DNA of 64,000 nucleotides from Tridacna crocea (Eukaryota; Mollusca; Bivalvia; Cardiida; Cardiidae), in assembly GCA_943736015.1 (NCBI GenBank), contig OX031063.1, forward strand, positions 3,143,001-3,207,000, read 5' to 3'. This document shows positions 49,521-63,507 of this stretch, in pieces; the stretch's first letter is position 1, and each line of letters begins with the position of its first letter. Under the pieces are notes generated by a model. That model worked only from the letters and a program-made list of their open reading frames with translations, did not search any database and was not told where the DNA came from. Both the position numbers and the translations under genes were made by a program.

Positions 49521-52228
49521 AGTGGTATTACTCATTTCCCATGACTGACTGACTTAGAATAAGGTATCCTTAGTCAGGGATAGAGTCAGCAAATTTACAA
49601 GATCAGGTGAATTTTAGGAAATTTTTGGATTGGCCAGGGAATTTTTTATTTTAAGCAGAAAGTCATGGAATTTCCAAATAACAAGTCTATGAATGATAAA
49701 ACCATCGAGAATAAAGGCTAAGGCAGTTTCTTCATGTTTGAGTATAATTATAATTACTTTTTTTCAAATTATTTTTTTCAGAAGAAACTGAAGGGTGTAG
49801 CGTCCCTTGCCTCCCCAGCCGAAACTTCTTTTCAGGAATAGAAGATATTAAATATTTTTTTTTTAGATAAACATTAGCAGGTTTTCATTTTCAGACTTTT
49901 GTTGCTATGTCCATATGTAGACAGCTGGATACTTTTATTTTTTTTAGGTAACATTATTCTTCATTTATTTCTGTTTTGAAATTAGCCTAAATGACTATAA
50001 CATATTTATTACAAATCTTTCACTAATTAATGCAATATGTTATGGTGGTGGTTGTTTTATCTGTGCTTGCCTATAAATTATGTAAGGAAAAAATGTTATT
50101 TTTCCCATCTAAATACTGTTGGCCATAGTTTCTTGTTTTCTTTGTACATTTCCATCATCTGCTGTTTTTATTTAGTCTTTCTCTGACCCTTCTCATTAAA
50201 TGTGCACAAATATTTAGAAGTCAACATATGCTGGCACATGTTTTTTCATTATGTGGCAACCAAAACCATCAATTAAATTTCATTCACTTTTTTTAAAGTC
50301 TGTCTAGTAGTTTTATGAGTTGGAGATAAAAGTGAGAATATATATTTTTCTTGTTTTGTAGTACATAAGGGCATAAGATTTTCATATCATTGTATGTTAA
50401 AAAAGGAAATGAGTTGTTCTTTCTTTGTCTCAAGATGTACATATAGGGAGTAATATTTATTGACATAGGCTGTAACAGGGAGACGGTTTTTGTTTCAGGT
50501 TATTAAAGTAACACAGGTGTTAATTCATTTTGCTTTAGTTTGTTTTACTTTTAAAGTTTTCATAGTTTCAGGTTAAAAATACAGTAAGTATATCTACTTT
50601 TGTGTACATTGTAACAAGGACATGTTTAATGTTTTATGTACGTGAGAGTTTTTAATTGTTTTGGTTTGTATCATGGCATGAGGGTTATTTTTAATGTTCA
50701 ATTCTTTGAAAGGGATAACAGGAAAAGTATAGATTATTTTATGCTATAGTTCTACTTGTAGCATGGAAACAAGGGATAATGTATGATAGTTTAGGGCACC
50801 AGAGTGTTTTTTTTTTTGTCTTACAAGTGGTATCTGCTCAGAACAATTTTTTAAAATTTGTTCAATTTGTTTAAGGTATGAAAAGAACACCCAAAACAAT
50901 TATATATATTGTAAGATATGTTTAGAAGAACATAATTTTTATATGGTACTTTGTATTAATTCAGTTGTTTAGTGCACAAAGGTTAGTTTTATATTGTAGA
51001 GTTCTATACAGGGAAAAGGGATATTTTATCATTTCAGTTTGTAACAGAGCCATAGGGAAAATTATGAAAGTTACACAGGCTGTTAGAGGGACTCAAACGT
51101 GCTTTATGATGTTTAATTTTGTCTAGTTTATGTATGTAGTTGCAACATATAATATGGACACAGGTTATCTCATGTACTTCTGGTTGTTTGAGAGATATTT
51201 TATACAGGTTATATTTAACCAGGTTGTATGAGGATACAAAGACTTTTTTTATTGTTTCAATTTATACCTAAATAAACATATATTTAGAAATACTAGGAAA
51301 TAGTAAACTGTTACAAGTGAAATAGGTATGCTTAGGATAATGTACAGCTATGGTTTAAATGTAATATAAATATATATACATGTAGAAATATTATGAACTA
51401 CAATACTATGACGAATGGAACAGGTATGCATGGTATAATATATAGATATTATTTCATTTTTTTTTCTTCAGAGTTTTACTTTAACAACACAATTCTTTTT
51501 TCAATGTTATGCTTTTTAATAGGGATATTACATATTTTTGTTCAGGATGTTAACAGTAGATATTTTATATATTTTCATATTATGTCAGTTTGTATTACGG
51601 AATATGTGTATGTTTAAATTGATTTTTTGGGTGTGAGTCTGTAGCAGGCTATACCATAAAAAGGATATATTTTCACTGTTTCATGGAACTCATGGGATAC
51701 CATGTAAGCATGACTTGTGGGGTATTTCACAATTGTGTTTATCAGGCACAAGGGATTTTTTTTTTTGTGATTTGTTGTTTCAGGGTGCCAGGGATGTTTG
51801 TTACTAATTCATGTTTTACCAGGGACACAGGGAATATTATATATATTGTCACTGGTTGTATCAAGAGCATAAGGAATGTGCTAAATATGTTCTTTATTGT
51901 TAGAAAATTATATTACTGCATTCAGGATGTTCCCATATCATTACTGTCTATTTGTTCAGGTTGTACAGGACCACAGAGCAAATTTGTATAGTTATAAATT
52001 GTTTCAGTACAGAGAAACTTTCCAGGTAAAGTATCAGGGCACAGGTGCTTGTTTGCATGCGCTTAGGTATGGGCTAAAGGAGTTTTTATTTATTTTTTTA
52101 GGCAGAACAACATCATATGCTCTTATTTTACAGGTTCAGGTTGTATCAGGGTTCAGGAGACTTTTTTAGGTTATATCGGGGCATCAGGTGTTATAGGTGC
52201 AAAAGGATTTTGTTTAGGTTGCTCAAGG
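49521..52228 (+). repeat. 2.7-kb tandem unit, copy 1
   Basis: Landmarks shared with copy 2 at an offset of about 2710-2735 bp: TTACTCATTTCCCA, AACAAGTCTATGAATGATAA, CCCTTGCCTCCCCAGC (about 49805), ATTTCATTTTGCT.TAGTT-like at about 50525, and GGTATGCATGG.ATAAT. Internally it is made of degenerate phrases such as GGGATATTTTAT and CAGGTTGTAACAGGGA. No gene recognised. Confidence 0.75.
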
Positions 52229-54900
52229 GGTATTATTCATTTCCCAAGACTGAATGAAAAAAATGTTGTCTATGGTCAGGGAAAAGTCGGAGAGAAAAAA
52301 AAAATCAAGGTCAGGGAATTGTCAGGGAATTTGAGATTTGTCAGGGAATTTTGGAATTTAAACAGAAAGTCTAGAAATTTTGAAATAACAAGTCTATGAA
52401 TGATAAAACAATAAAAAATAAAGGCTAAGGCAGTTTCTTCATGTTTGGCTATATAATAATCGACCATGACAATAATTTTTTAATCATATAATTACATTTT
52501 CCAAATTATTCTTTGAGGAGGAACTGAAGGGAGTAGCGCCCCTTGCCTCCCCAGCTGAAACTTCTTTCAGGAATGCATAATACAGGGAGATGCTCAGATC
52601 GCCATGGTGTATACCATTCATAAAGTTTTAAATTTAAAAAATTTATTGCCAAGTCTGTTTATAGCCATCTAAAAATAGATATACTTGTTGTTTTTATTCC
52701 TGAGTGGAAAACTATTATTGTCCATTTATTTTAAAAGAAATAAACATAAATGGCTGTAACCAATTAATTTTCCTATACTGTGACATTCCAATTTTTATAC
52801 CCTCTTATGCAATATGAAAGAAGTCATACTGCTGTTTTACCATTGCTTGAACTTTTAGTCATGCATGATAAATATGTAATTTTTCACATTTTAAATACTG
52901 CAGGCTGCAGTTTATTGTTTTCTGTGCAACGCATCCTCTGTTGATTTTATGTTATTGTTCACTTTGACTTTTCTCACTAAATATCTGCAAATAACTATTA
53001 CTCAACATTTTCCTCTCTTTTAGTATCATATGCAATGCAATGAATTGTAAAAACAAGTGATATTATATTATGATTTTCTCATATTGAAGTGCATAAGGGT
53101 ACAAAGAATATGTATAATTCTATGTTGAAAATAGACATCAGGTGTTCTTTCATTCATTTCAAGTTAAACATATAGGGAATAATATGTATAGTTATAGGCT
53201 GCGATAAAAATATATGTTTGTTTCAGGTAAATAAAAGTGATATAGGTAATATTTCATTTTGCTCTAGTTGGCATTAGTTTTAAAGTCTTCATGGTTTCAG
53301 GATGAAAATGCAGTAACTATATATTCTTTTGTATAGATGATAACATGGATGCATGGGATGTTATATTTGTAATGTACATGAAACCTGTTAACTGTTTTGG
53401 TTTGTATCATGGCACAAGGATTATTTTTTATGTTCAGTTTTTGAGAGGGACAACAGGGACGAATGCATTATTTTATGTTGTAGTTCTAATTGTAACATGG
53501 ACACAAGGGATATTTTATGTTGTTTAAGACTATACAGGAGGTCTTTGAGTCTTTAACAATGTATCTGGCCATTTGAATTTTCCTCATATTGATTAAAGTA
53601 TAAAAAGAACATGCAAAATACAAAATATTGTAAGATATGTTTACAGGAGCTTATGGGGTATTTTGTATTACTTCAATTGCACAAAGGATTATCTTATATT
53701 GTAGAGTTGTATACAGGGATAAAGGATATCTTATCATTTCAGTTTGTAACAGGGCCATAGGGAAAAATGTGAAAGTGACACAGGTTGTAAGAGGGATTGA
53801 AACATATTTTATGATATTTAATTTTGTTTATAGAGTAATGCTTATGTAGTTGTATGATGTAACATGGATACAGGCTACTTAATGTACTTCAGGTGGTATA
53901 AGAGATATTTCATACAGTTTATATTTCACTAGGTCAATTTCAGGATGCAAAAGATTCATGTGTTGGTTCAATTTATATGTAAATAAAACTAATGTAGAGA
54001 TATGGAATAAATATACTGTTACAAGTGAAATAGGTTTACATAGGATAATGTGCAGCTATTATTCAAATGTAATATAAATAAATATAATTATGTAGAAAAA
54101 TCATAAACTAGAATACTGTTACAAGAGAACTAGGTATGCATGGGATAATTTATAGATAGTATTTTAGTGTTTTTATATATTTTGATTCTTCAGAGTTTTA
54201 CTATTACAAGGCATATCTTTTATTGTTAAAGTTTTTGCTGGGATGTTTTGTATTCTGGGTTGTAAACATTAGATGCCTTATGTATTTTCATAGTATGTCA
54301 GTTTGTATGATGGGAAAATATGTATGTCTGTACTGATTTAAGCTGTATCAGGGCACATTTTTTGTAAGGTTACATCAGGGTATACTGTAATAGGGATATT
54401 TTCAGGATACAAAAGGTTTCAATTTACATGTGTACAAGAATTATTTTTGTAAAATCATGTACCAGTATACTGTAACAAATAAAGTAGGTATGCGAGGGTT
54501 AATGTATATTGTTCAAATGTCTTAATGAAACAACAGTTACTGATATATTTATTATATAGGGTTTACCATTACAAGGGATACTTTTGTATTTTTTAGGTTT
54601 TTAAAACAGATATTTTATCTTTTTTCAGATTATATGTGGTATAAAAAAGATACTTCTTGAGAATTGATTCTTATTTCTTGTTCAGGTTGTGAACAATACA
54701 TTAGTTATAATCATCAAACAATGTAAGTTTGTATGAAGAATGTCTTTTTTCCTCTATCTTTTTAAAGAAACATGTCTTTTAAAAAAAGGATTATGTTTTA
54801 TTGTAATATGTTTTTAATCATTACTCATTAGTTTTTTTGTGTCAGTTTTATTTTTGAGGGTGTAGGTGTATAAAAATGTGTTATAATATGGCGGAATGCA
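52229..54900 (+). repeat. 2.7-kb tandem unit, copy 2
   Basis: Collinear with copy 1 until about 54310, then diverges; CCCTTGCCTCCCCAGC at about 52541. The right boundary is uncertain. Confidence 0.7.
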
Positions 54901-55557
54901 TCTAGTTGCAAAAGACATTTTGATCAGTAAAATTAGTTAAAGCCGTCTTCATTAGAAGCAGTAGCTTATTTGATGGACTACTTTTTATGGGGTTAACTGA
55001 AATGTTATGGTGGTTGTTAGGTATAGTCATCACCGATACATAGGCAATTAGTTTGGTTTTTACACTTATTTATTTTTCGAATTTTGGAATTTTCGTTAAC
55101 TCTGTGGCGACAACCGCCACAAAAAGAATTTTATGAAATGTTACATATATTGATTCTTGATGACAGAACCATAATGAAGTTTTATAGCTAAACAGATTAC
55201 CTGCTAGATAAGTGATATGAAACTTTCAAGCCGACTATTAAAACCCAAATTTTGCTGCTTTTTTTTTTTATCTCTCCTTATCGAAAGAGTGGAGATCCAA
55301 GATCAGACTCTGCATTCTGTATTACAAGTATTAATTGCAGTACTGTGTTTTGGGAGGCCAACGATATTTTGTACTTCGAATGAGTGAGACAGGGAGAGGG
55401 TTGGGAAAGTAATGCTACAGGTGGGATTCTGTTTAATAAAATGCTTTGAAGCACATCAAGATATTATGAAAGGCATATGGGGGTGTGTGTGGTATTTTCA
55501 CTTTTAGCCAAGGACAGAAACTCATAGGAAAGAATACATGTTTTGATGGATACTTTT
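54901..55557. other. unassigned spacer
   Basis: Inverted repeat TGTGGCG..CGCCACA near 55103 and a family-F-like GATCCAAGATCAGACTC near 55290; otherwise nothing. Confidence 0.35.
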
Positions 55558-56796
55558 TTATGCTCCTCGAAGGGCAAGCATATAGTCGCTGCTTCGTCTG
55601 TCCGTCCGTCTGTCCGTCCATCTGTCCGTCAAAGCCATTTCTCCACAATCCTTGAACCAAATTAGATGAAACTTCATATATGAACTCCTTAGGGTAAAAT
55701 GCCCAGGCAATTTTCCCAGTTTTTCACCTTGACCCTGTGTCATGGAAAAAGGGGGCTTAATGCAAAATTGCAATTTTTTGCTAATAACTCATTCAGTTTT
55801 TTTTCAAAATATCATGAAACTTCATGGTTGTATTGTTTATGGAAAGTTTCAGCATGTGCCCTTGCAATTTTTAATCTAGGCATTTTTTAAGTTGATGTTC
55901 TGTCATGGAAAAAGGGGGTTTCTTGCAAAAATTCCAATTTTTACTAATATCTCAATTCAGTGTTGGTCAAAATTTCATTAAACTCCATGGTTATATTGTT
56001 TTTTCAAAATTTCACCATGTGCTCTTGTTTCTTTATTTATGTGTTTTTTAATTAGACCCTCTGTCATGGAAAAAGGGTGTTTCTTGTAAAATGCCAAGGA
56101 AAAAGGGGCCTTAATGCAAAATTGCAAGTTTTACTAATATCTCGTTCAGTTTTTGTCAAACTTTCATGAAACTTCATGGTTATATCTTGTTTTACAAGTT
56201 TCAGCATGTGCCCTTGTTATTTTCAATCTATAAATTATTAATGCGCAAATACCTCTATCCTGGTTTCTCAATTTGAGGCTGCTCACGGAAAAGGGAGACT
56301 TCATGGAAAAAATTGTTTTTCACTAGCATCTCCTACATCAGTGCTCAGGACTTTATGAAATTTCAAATCTGAACTTGTTTGAACGTTGCCCAGGTACCTC
56401 TCTTCCGGTTTCTGAATTTCAGGCTGCGTCACAGAAAAAGGGGGCTTCATGTAAAAAATGGTTTTATGTAATATTTACTACATGACTGCTCAAAATTTTA
56501 TGAAATTTCGAATTTTGATTTATTATTAAAAAATGCCACAAACCACACACCTGTTGTATTTAATTCAATGATGCAATATTGTCTTATAGAAAAAGGGGAC
56601 TTAAAGGGGGCTAAGTGGGCTTATTGTCCTCTACAAGTTTGTGTTGGCTATCTCTAAGATAGTAATTGCCTTTTCTGTTCAATTTTTGGGGGGCATGAAC
56701 AAGTCCTTTTAGGATAAAAGAAGTGAATTTATATCAATGTCATATATTTTATGACAAGCACTAGTTCGGGGAGCATAACCCGTCTCTGACGGCTCT
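55558..56796 (+). mobile_element. Helitron-like element with about 160-bp tandem units (CTCTTGT end)
   Basis: TATGCTCCTCGAAGGGCAAG start and TTCGGGGAGCATAACCCGTC end form a sub-terminal inverted repeat, followed by hairpin CCGTCTCTGACGG and CTCTTGT. Units marked TCATGGAAAAAGGGGGCTTA occur near 55738, 55903, 56062, 56283 and 56428. Confidence 0.75.
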
Positions 56797-57684
56797 TGTT
56801 TTTTAATTTTGAAGTGATATTTAGAGAGAGAGAAAAAAAGAGAGAGTGAAAGAGAGAGAGAGCAATCAGTAGATCTATAGTTTTAAAGTCTGCTACAGCA
56901 TGGAAACATGAACATTGAAACTGTGCAGATTTTTTGAAGAATGAATTGGATTCCCTTTTGTGAGTATACATTTTTAAAGTTATAGATTTAAATAAAATGT
57001 GAATGAAAACATATGATGGCATTGGAAGTATAGATGTATATGGAATACCATGGAGTAGTTCATAAAGTATAAGGATGGCACTAGTTTTCTTGAGAATGCT
57101 GTCAAAAAAATTCAAGATAAAAGGTAAGTGTGAAGTAGAGAACTTTTCTATACAACCAATGTGACTGCAGGGGACTTGTGTGGGATTGTATAGTTACCAA
57201 TGCAGGTAAGGAGGTCACATGGGAGAAAGAGAATCTTTTCATATACAGGTAAGAGTATATAATTGTTGCCTAGAAAATGTATGAGGTTGTTACATTCTTT
57301 TCACACGTGGACTGCCGTTAAAAATCAAGCATAAAGATCATAGCCATCTTAAATCAATTGCCGCTATAATTATCCATGGTGTATAATGATGATGTCACAT
57401 ACTACAGTTCTATTACACTACCCAGTCTGGGGTGCCAAATCTTCAATTTTGACCTCAACTCAGTAGAAAGCATCTGTATGGTATCATTACTGTTGCAGTT
57501 ACATTCCATGCTTTCAAATTGCGCAATGTATCTTTGAAAATTCTTTCAGGAGTGAACATTTGAACAACGTAAATCTTTGAAAAGGACTGCAAGACATGAA
57601 GCCACAAGAAGTGTTGTCTTATTAAGGTGCAGTAACTGTTACATGTGAACCATTTTAAAAGTCAGACCAGAAGTTAAAGGGATA
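56797..57684. other. spacer with (GA)n run
   Basis: AGAGAGAG run at 56823-56862. A 128-codon - strand frame (56729-57115) mostly reads this run and the Helitron end; not a gene. Confidence 0.5.
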
Positions 57685-58880
57685 TGGAACAAACATAATC
57701 TTAGAGAATGTGAATTTTGCCCCCCAGCTGTAACTTTGACCTAAGAGTCTGGCGTCTGAAACCTCTGTGTTGGACATCTTATCAGGATGAAAATCTATCA
57801 TAAATATACTTGACCTTGAAGCCTGCTGTTCTGAACAGTCCTATACATAGTCTCATCATGGTGCACACATGTAGGAAATATTCTTGAAAACAGATACAGG
57901 GTTCAAAAGTTGTGGATCTGACATGTTCTATGGTTATCTGACCTTTAACCCCTTTCTACGACATGACATTGAAGCTGGTGTCTGAAGCCTCTGCACTGGT
58001 TATTGTCTCACCATGGCGCAAAAAGTTTAAGAAAAGACAAGATATTTGAAAGGTTTACCTTTTACTCCTGTGGTGACCTTGGAACCTGCTGTCTGAAATC
58101 TGAGCCTAGTCCATTGTCCTACCATGGTAAGTGTTGTTTAAAAAAAGGCCAAGGGTTCAAAAGATTGGGAGCTGATTATTTTTTTTGATCATCTGACAAT
58201 CAGGCAGAGAATCCAAGTATAGTTGAGCTGGCTGGATTAACGACCATCTGATCATAACCCCTCCATGCTGTGACCTTGACTTTGGTGCTTGGCATCTGAA
58301 ACCTCTGCTTTGCGCAAGGTCACTTCAGGGTGCACAGAGGTTTAAGAAGATTTCAGCAGACAAGATTTTTGAGGATCTGACCCTTTACCCCGATGTGAAC
58401 ACTGACCTTGAAGCCTGCCGTCTGAAACCTAAACTTTCCACATTGTGATGAAGGGTTTAAGAGATATGCAGCCGACAAGACTGATGAGCACCTGACCATT
58501 GACCACTCTCCTTGCTTTGACCTTTACCTTTGATCATTGCATTTGAAACCTCTGCACTGCACATCTTCTTCAAGGTTAATACTTGTGTGAAATATTACAG
58601 GAAAAAAAAGTTAGATCAGGGACCCAAAACATTTGGAGCCAACACAATGAGAATCTGATCATTAACCAACCTTTTTTACCTTGGATTTTTGGATCTGGAA
58701 CTGCCGCTCTGCACACAGTTACATTAATGTGCACAAGTGTTATTAAGGATATACAGTATATGAATATATTGCTGTTGACCCCAGCCAAGACCATGACCTT
58801 AGAGCCTTGCCTCTGAAACCTCTACTCTGCATACCACTTTGTGTGAAGTTGTAATAAGGAAAACAGATAAAGGGTTCAGA
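57685..58880 (+). repeat. degenerate tandem repeat, about nine units of 110-150 bp
   Basis: Unit core TGACCTTGAAGCCTGCTGTC TGAAACCTCTGCACTG near 57726, 57808, 57960, 58068, 58266, 58394, 58515, 58675 and 58785, each followed by a CATGGTGCACA-like and a GGGTTCAAAAG-like part. Confidence 0.75.
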
Positions 58881-58949
58881 TGTGAATCAGAGGAAATGGC
58901 GTTAAAAACAGATAGTCACAGATAGCCACCACAAACATCCTCTCACTCA

Positions 58950-59455
58950 CTTACTAACTCTATTTATCTCTCTCTCTCTCGCTCTCTCACTCACTCACTC
59001 ACTCACTCACTCACTCTTAATCATCCACTCAGTCACTATCTCATCCACTCACCCCCTCACTCACTCACCCACCCACTCACTCAATTGCACACACTCATTC
59101 ACACTCAATCATCCACTCACTCACTCACTCTTAATCATCCACTGTCACTATCTCACCCACTCACTCTCTCACTCACCTCTCACTCACTCACCCACCCACC
59201 CACTCACTCAATTGCACACACTCACTCATTCACACTCAATCATCCACTCACTCACTCCCTTTCCTCACTCCCTCCATCACTTACTGATTCAGTAATCCTC
59301 CCCTTATTCTACCAATCAATTATGCACACACACCCATCCCTTATTCAACCGTTTACAATCCCAGTTATTTGCCCTTTCCTTTTTCAACCACTCACTCAAC
59401 CACTTAATCAGTCAGTCACTAACCCATGTAAATACTTGTTCCCTCACTAATTTCT
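58950..59455 (+). repeat. (CACT)n simple-sequence tract
   Basis: CTCACTCACTCAC runs interspersed with ATCATCCACTCA units, repeated twice with variations. Confidence 0.9.
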
Positions 59456-59623
59456 TTATGTAGTTACATTTGTGTCTAAAAATCTTTTTCTTTTCTTTGT
59501 CTGTCTGTTTCTGTCTGTCTGTGTGTCTGTCTGTGTATCTGTGTGTCTGTCTGGGTCAATCTATCTGTTTTTTTGTCTCTGTTCCCCCTTCCACCTGTCT
59601 ACCCACTTTTACTTTGTCTGTTG

Positions 59624-59669
<46 letters not shown>

Positions 59670-60271
59670 ATTTCTGTCTGTCTCCTCTCCATCATACATA
59701 ACTGTTTACTCTTTTTTTCTCAGTTGCTCGCATACTCAATCACTCTCATATCTCATACATTTTTTATCTGTCCAAATGTCTGTGTGTGTGTGTGTGTTTG
59801 TTGTCTTCTGTCTGTCTGCCTTTATGTCAATATATGTATCTATCCATCTATCTATCTCTACCCTCTGTCAGTCTGTCTCTATGTCCTATTCCTCTCTCTC
59901 TCTCTCACTCTCTCTCTCTCTCTGTTCACTTCTTTTCTTCTTTGGTTCCTTTTTCTTTCTGTTATTCTTTTATTTTTCATTCTTTCTCTCTGTTTCGTTT
60001 CCTACCTTCCCTTCTCCTTCCTTCCTATTCCTTTCTTTCTTTTTTCTTTCTTTTTTTCCTTTTGTCCCTTTATCCAACCATACTCTTGTTTTCTATCCCT
60101 CTTTATCTAATTTATCACTATCTTGCTCTGTCCCTCTCTCTGTATCTCTTTCTTTGTGTCTTTTTTTCTATCTATCTATCTGTTACTGTGTCTCCTCTTC
60201 TTCCCTTCCTCACTCTCTCATTTTCTCTTTCCTTTTATGTCCCTCTATATTTTTCTCTGTGTCTTTTTTGC

Positions 60272-60303
<32 letters not shown>

Positions 60304-61558
60304 TCACACTGTACCCCCCTTTCTCACACTCCCATTTTCTATTCCTCTCTCTTTATGTCCTTCTTTATTTATCTTAGTCTCTCTATCTGTCTGTCTCTCT
60401 CAGTCTCTGTCTCTGTCTCTCTTTCTCTATGTCTCTGTCTGTCTGTTTCTCTCTCTCTCTCCCTCTCTCTCTCTCTCTTGTTCTCTCTCTCTCCTATTTT
60501 TCTTATTTTGATTCTTTTTCCTTTCTGTTATTCTTGTACTCTTTTCTTCTTCCTGTTTCTTTCCCATACCTTCCCTCATCTTCCTTTCTTTGATTTTTTC
60601 TTTTTTCTTTTCTTCCTCTAATCCCACTGTAATTTCCCCCCCATCCATTTGTCTCTTGCTTTCTATTTCTCTTTATCATTTTCTCTCTCTCTCTCTTGGT
60701 CCATTTATTTTGTTTTCTTCCTCCCTCAATTAATATCTTGCTTTCTATTTCTCTTTATCTTTCGTCAATGTCTTTCTGTGTCCTCTCTCTAGTTATCTCT
60801 TATTTTTTGTTTGTCTAAATCTGTCTGTCTGTGTATCTCGATGTCTGTGTCTTTTTCTTGTTTGTCTGTCTACTAGCATCTATCTCTCTATCTATCTATC
60901 TTCAAAATGTTACTTTGTCTCTGTTTCCTGTCCTTCCCTTTCTCACCCTTTCTCTTTTTCTCTCTCTTTATGTCCCTTTATATTTATCTCTCTCTCTCTC
61001 TCTCTCTCTCTACATTAAATTTTTTTCTTTCTTCCTCCCTCAATTAACATCTTGCTTTCTATTACTCTTTATGTTTATGTCACTGTCTTCCTGTGTCCCT
61101 CTCTCTAGTTATCGTTTATTTTTTGTTTGTCTAAATCTGTCTGTCTTTGTATCTCTTTGTCTGTGTCTTTTTCTTATCTATCTATCTATCTATCTATCTT
61201 CACAGTTATTTTGTCTCTGTTTCCTGTCCTTCCCTTTCTCATTCTCTATCTATCTCTACCCTCTGTCACTGTCTTAATTCCCCATCTCTCTCTCTCTCTC
61301 TGTTCACTTTTTTCTTCTTATGGTTCTTTTTCTTTCTGTTATTCTTTTATTTTTCCTTCTTTCTATCTGTTTCTTTTCTTACATACCCTTCTCCTTCCTT
61401 CCTATTCCTTTCTTTCTTTTTTCTTCTTTTCCTTTTGTCCCTTTATCCCACCATACTCTTCCTCCCTCATTTAATCTCTTGCTTTCTATCCCTCTCTATC
61501 TAATCTATCACTATCTTGCCCTGTCTCTCTCTGTATCTCTTTCTCTGTGTCTTTTTTT

Positions 61559-61605
<47 letters not shown>

Positions 61606-61713
61606 CTTCACACTGTTACTTTGTCTCCTCTCCTTCCCTTTCTCACCCTCTCATCTTCTCTTTCTCTCTCTTTATGTCCTTCTATATTTTTCTCTGTGTC
61701 TTTCTTGCCTATC

Positions 61714-61744
<31 letters not shown>

Positions 61745-61819
61745 CTATTCACACTGTTACTTTGTTTCTGTTTCCTGTCCTTCCCTTTTTCATCCTCTAT
61801 CTATCTCTACCCTCTGTCA

Positions 61820-61854
<35 letters not shown>

Positions 61855-62047
61855 TGTTCACTTTTTTCCTTCTTATGGTTCTTTTTCTTTCTGTTATTTT
61901 TTTATTTTTCCTTCTTTCTCTTTGTTTCTTTTCTTATATTCCCTTCTCCGTCCTTCCTATTCCTTTCTTTCTTGTTTCTTTCTTTTTGTCCCTTTATCCC
62001 ACCATACTCTTCCTCCCTCAGTTAATCTCTTAATCTCTTGCTTTCTA

Positions 62048-62091
<44 letters not shown>

Positions 62092-62888
62092 CACTTTTTT
62101 CTTCTTATGGTTCTATTTTCTTTCTGTTATTTATTTTTCCTTCTTTCTCTCTGTTTCTTTTCTTACATTCCCTTCTCCTTCCTTCCTATTCTTTTCTTTC
62201 TTTTTTCTTTTTTTATCTTTTTGTCCCTTTATCCCACAATACTCTTCCTCCCTCATTTAATCTCTTGCTTTTTATCCATCTTTATCTAATCTGTCACTAT
62301 CTCTCTGTGTCCCTTTCTCTGTATCTCTTTCTCCATGTCTAATTTTTCTATCTATCTATCTGTCTCTTCACACTGTTACTGTGTCTCCTCTCCTTCCCTC
62401 TCTCACTCTCTCATTTTCTCTTTCTCTTCCTTTTTATGTCCTTCTATATTTTTCTCTGTGTCTTTCTTATCTTTCTATCTATCTATGTATCTATCTATCT
62501 TTCTATTCACACTGTTACTCTGTACCCCCTTTTCTCATGCTAGCATTTTCTGTTCCTCTCTCTTTATGTCGCTCTATATTTATCTTAGTCCCTCTATCTG
62601 TCAGTCTCTCTGTCTCTCTCTATCTCTCTGTCTCTCTCTATCTCTTTCTTTCTTTCTCTGTGTCTTTGTCTGTGTGTCTGTCTGTCTCTCTCCTTTTCGT
62701 CTTTCTTCGATTCTTTTTTCTTTCTGTTATTTTTTTTATTCTTTCCTTCTTTCTTTCTGCTTCTTTCCCTACCTTCCCTCATCTTCCTTTCTTTGATTTT
62801 TTTTCTCTTTTTTTCTTTTCCTCCTGTTATCCCACTGTACTTTTCCACCCTGAATTAATCTCTTGCTTTCTATCTTTCTTTATCATTT

Positions 62889-62921
<33 letters not shown>

Positions 62922-63466
62922 TTTTTTCTTTCTTCCTCCCTCAATTAATATCTTGCTTTTTATTTCTCATTTATCTTTATGTCACTGACTTTCTGTGTCC
63001 TCTCTCTAGTTATCTCTTATTTTTTGTTTTTCTAAATCTATCTGTCTTTGTATCTCTATGTCTGTGTCTTTTTCTTGTTTGTCTATCTATCTATCTATCT
63101 ATCTATCTTCAAAATGTTACTCTGTCTCTGTTTCCTGTCCTTCCCTTTCTCACCCTCTCATTTTCTCTTCTTCTCTCTCTTTATGTCCCTATATATTTAT
63201 CTCTCTCTGTCTCTCTCTTCACTTTTTTTCTTCATTTGGTTCTTTTTTTCTTTCTGTTATTCTTTTATTTCTCCCTTTTTCTCTCTGTTTCTTTTCCTAC
63301 CTTCCCTTCCTATTCCTTTCTTTCTTTTTTCTTTCTTTTTTTTGTCACTTTATCCCTCCATACTCTTCCTCCCTCATTTAATCTCTTGCTTTCTGTCCCT
63401 CTTTATCTAATCTGTCACTATCTCTCTGAGTTCCTCTCTCTGTATTTCTTTCTCTGTGCCTTTTTT

Positions 63467-63507
<41 letters not shown>

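Noticed and set aside
56729..57115. 128-codon - strand frame
   Set aside because: It covers a Helitron-like end and a (GA)n run; no conserved content.
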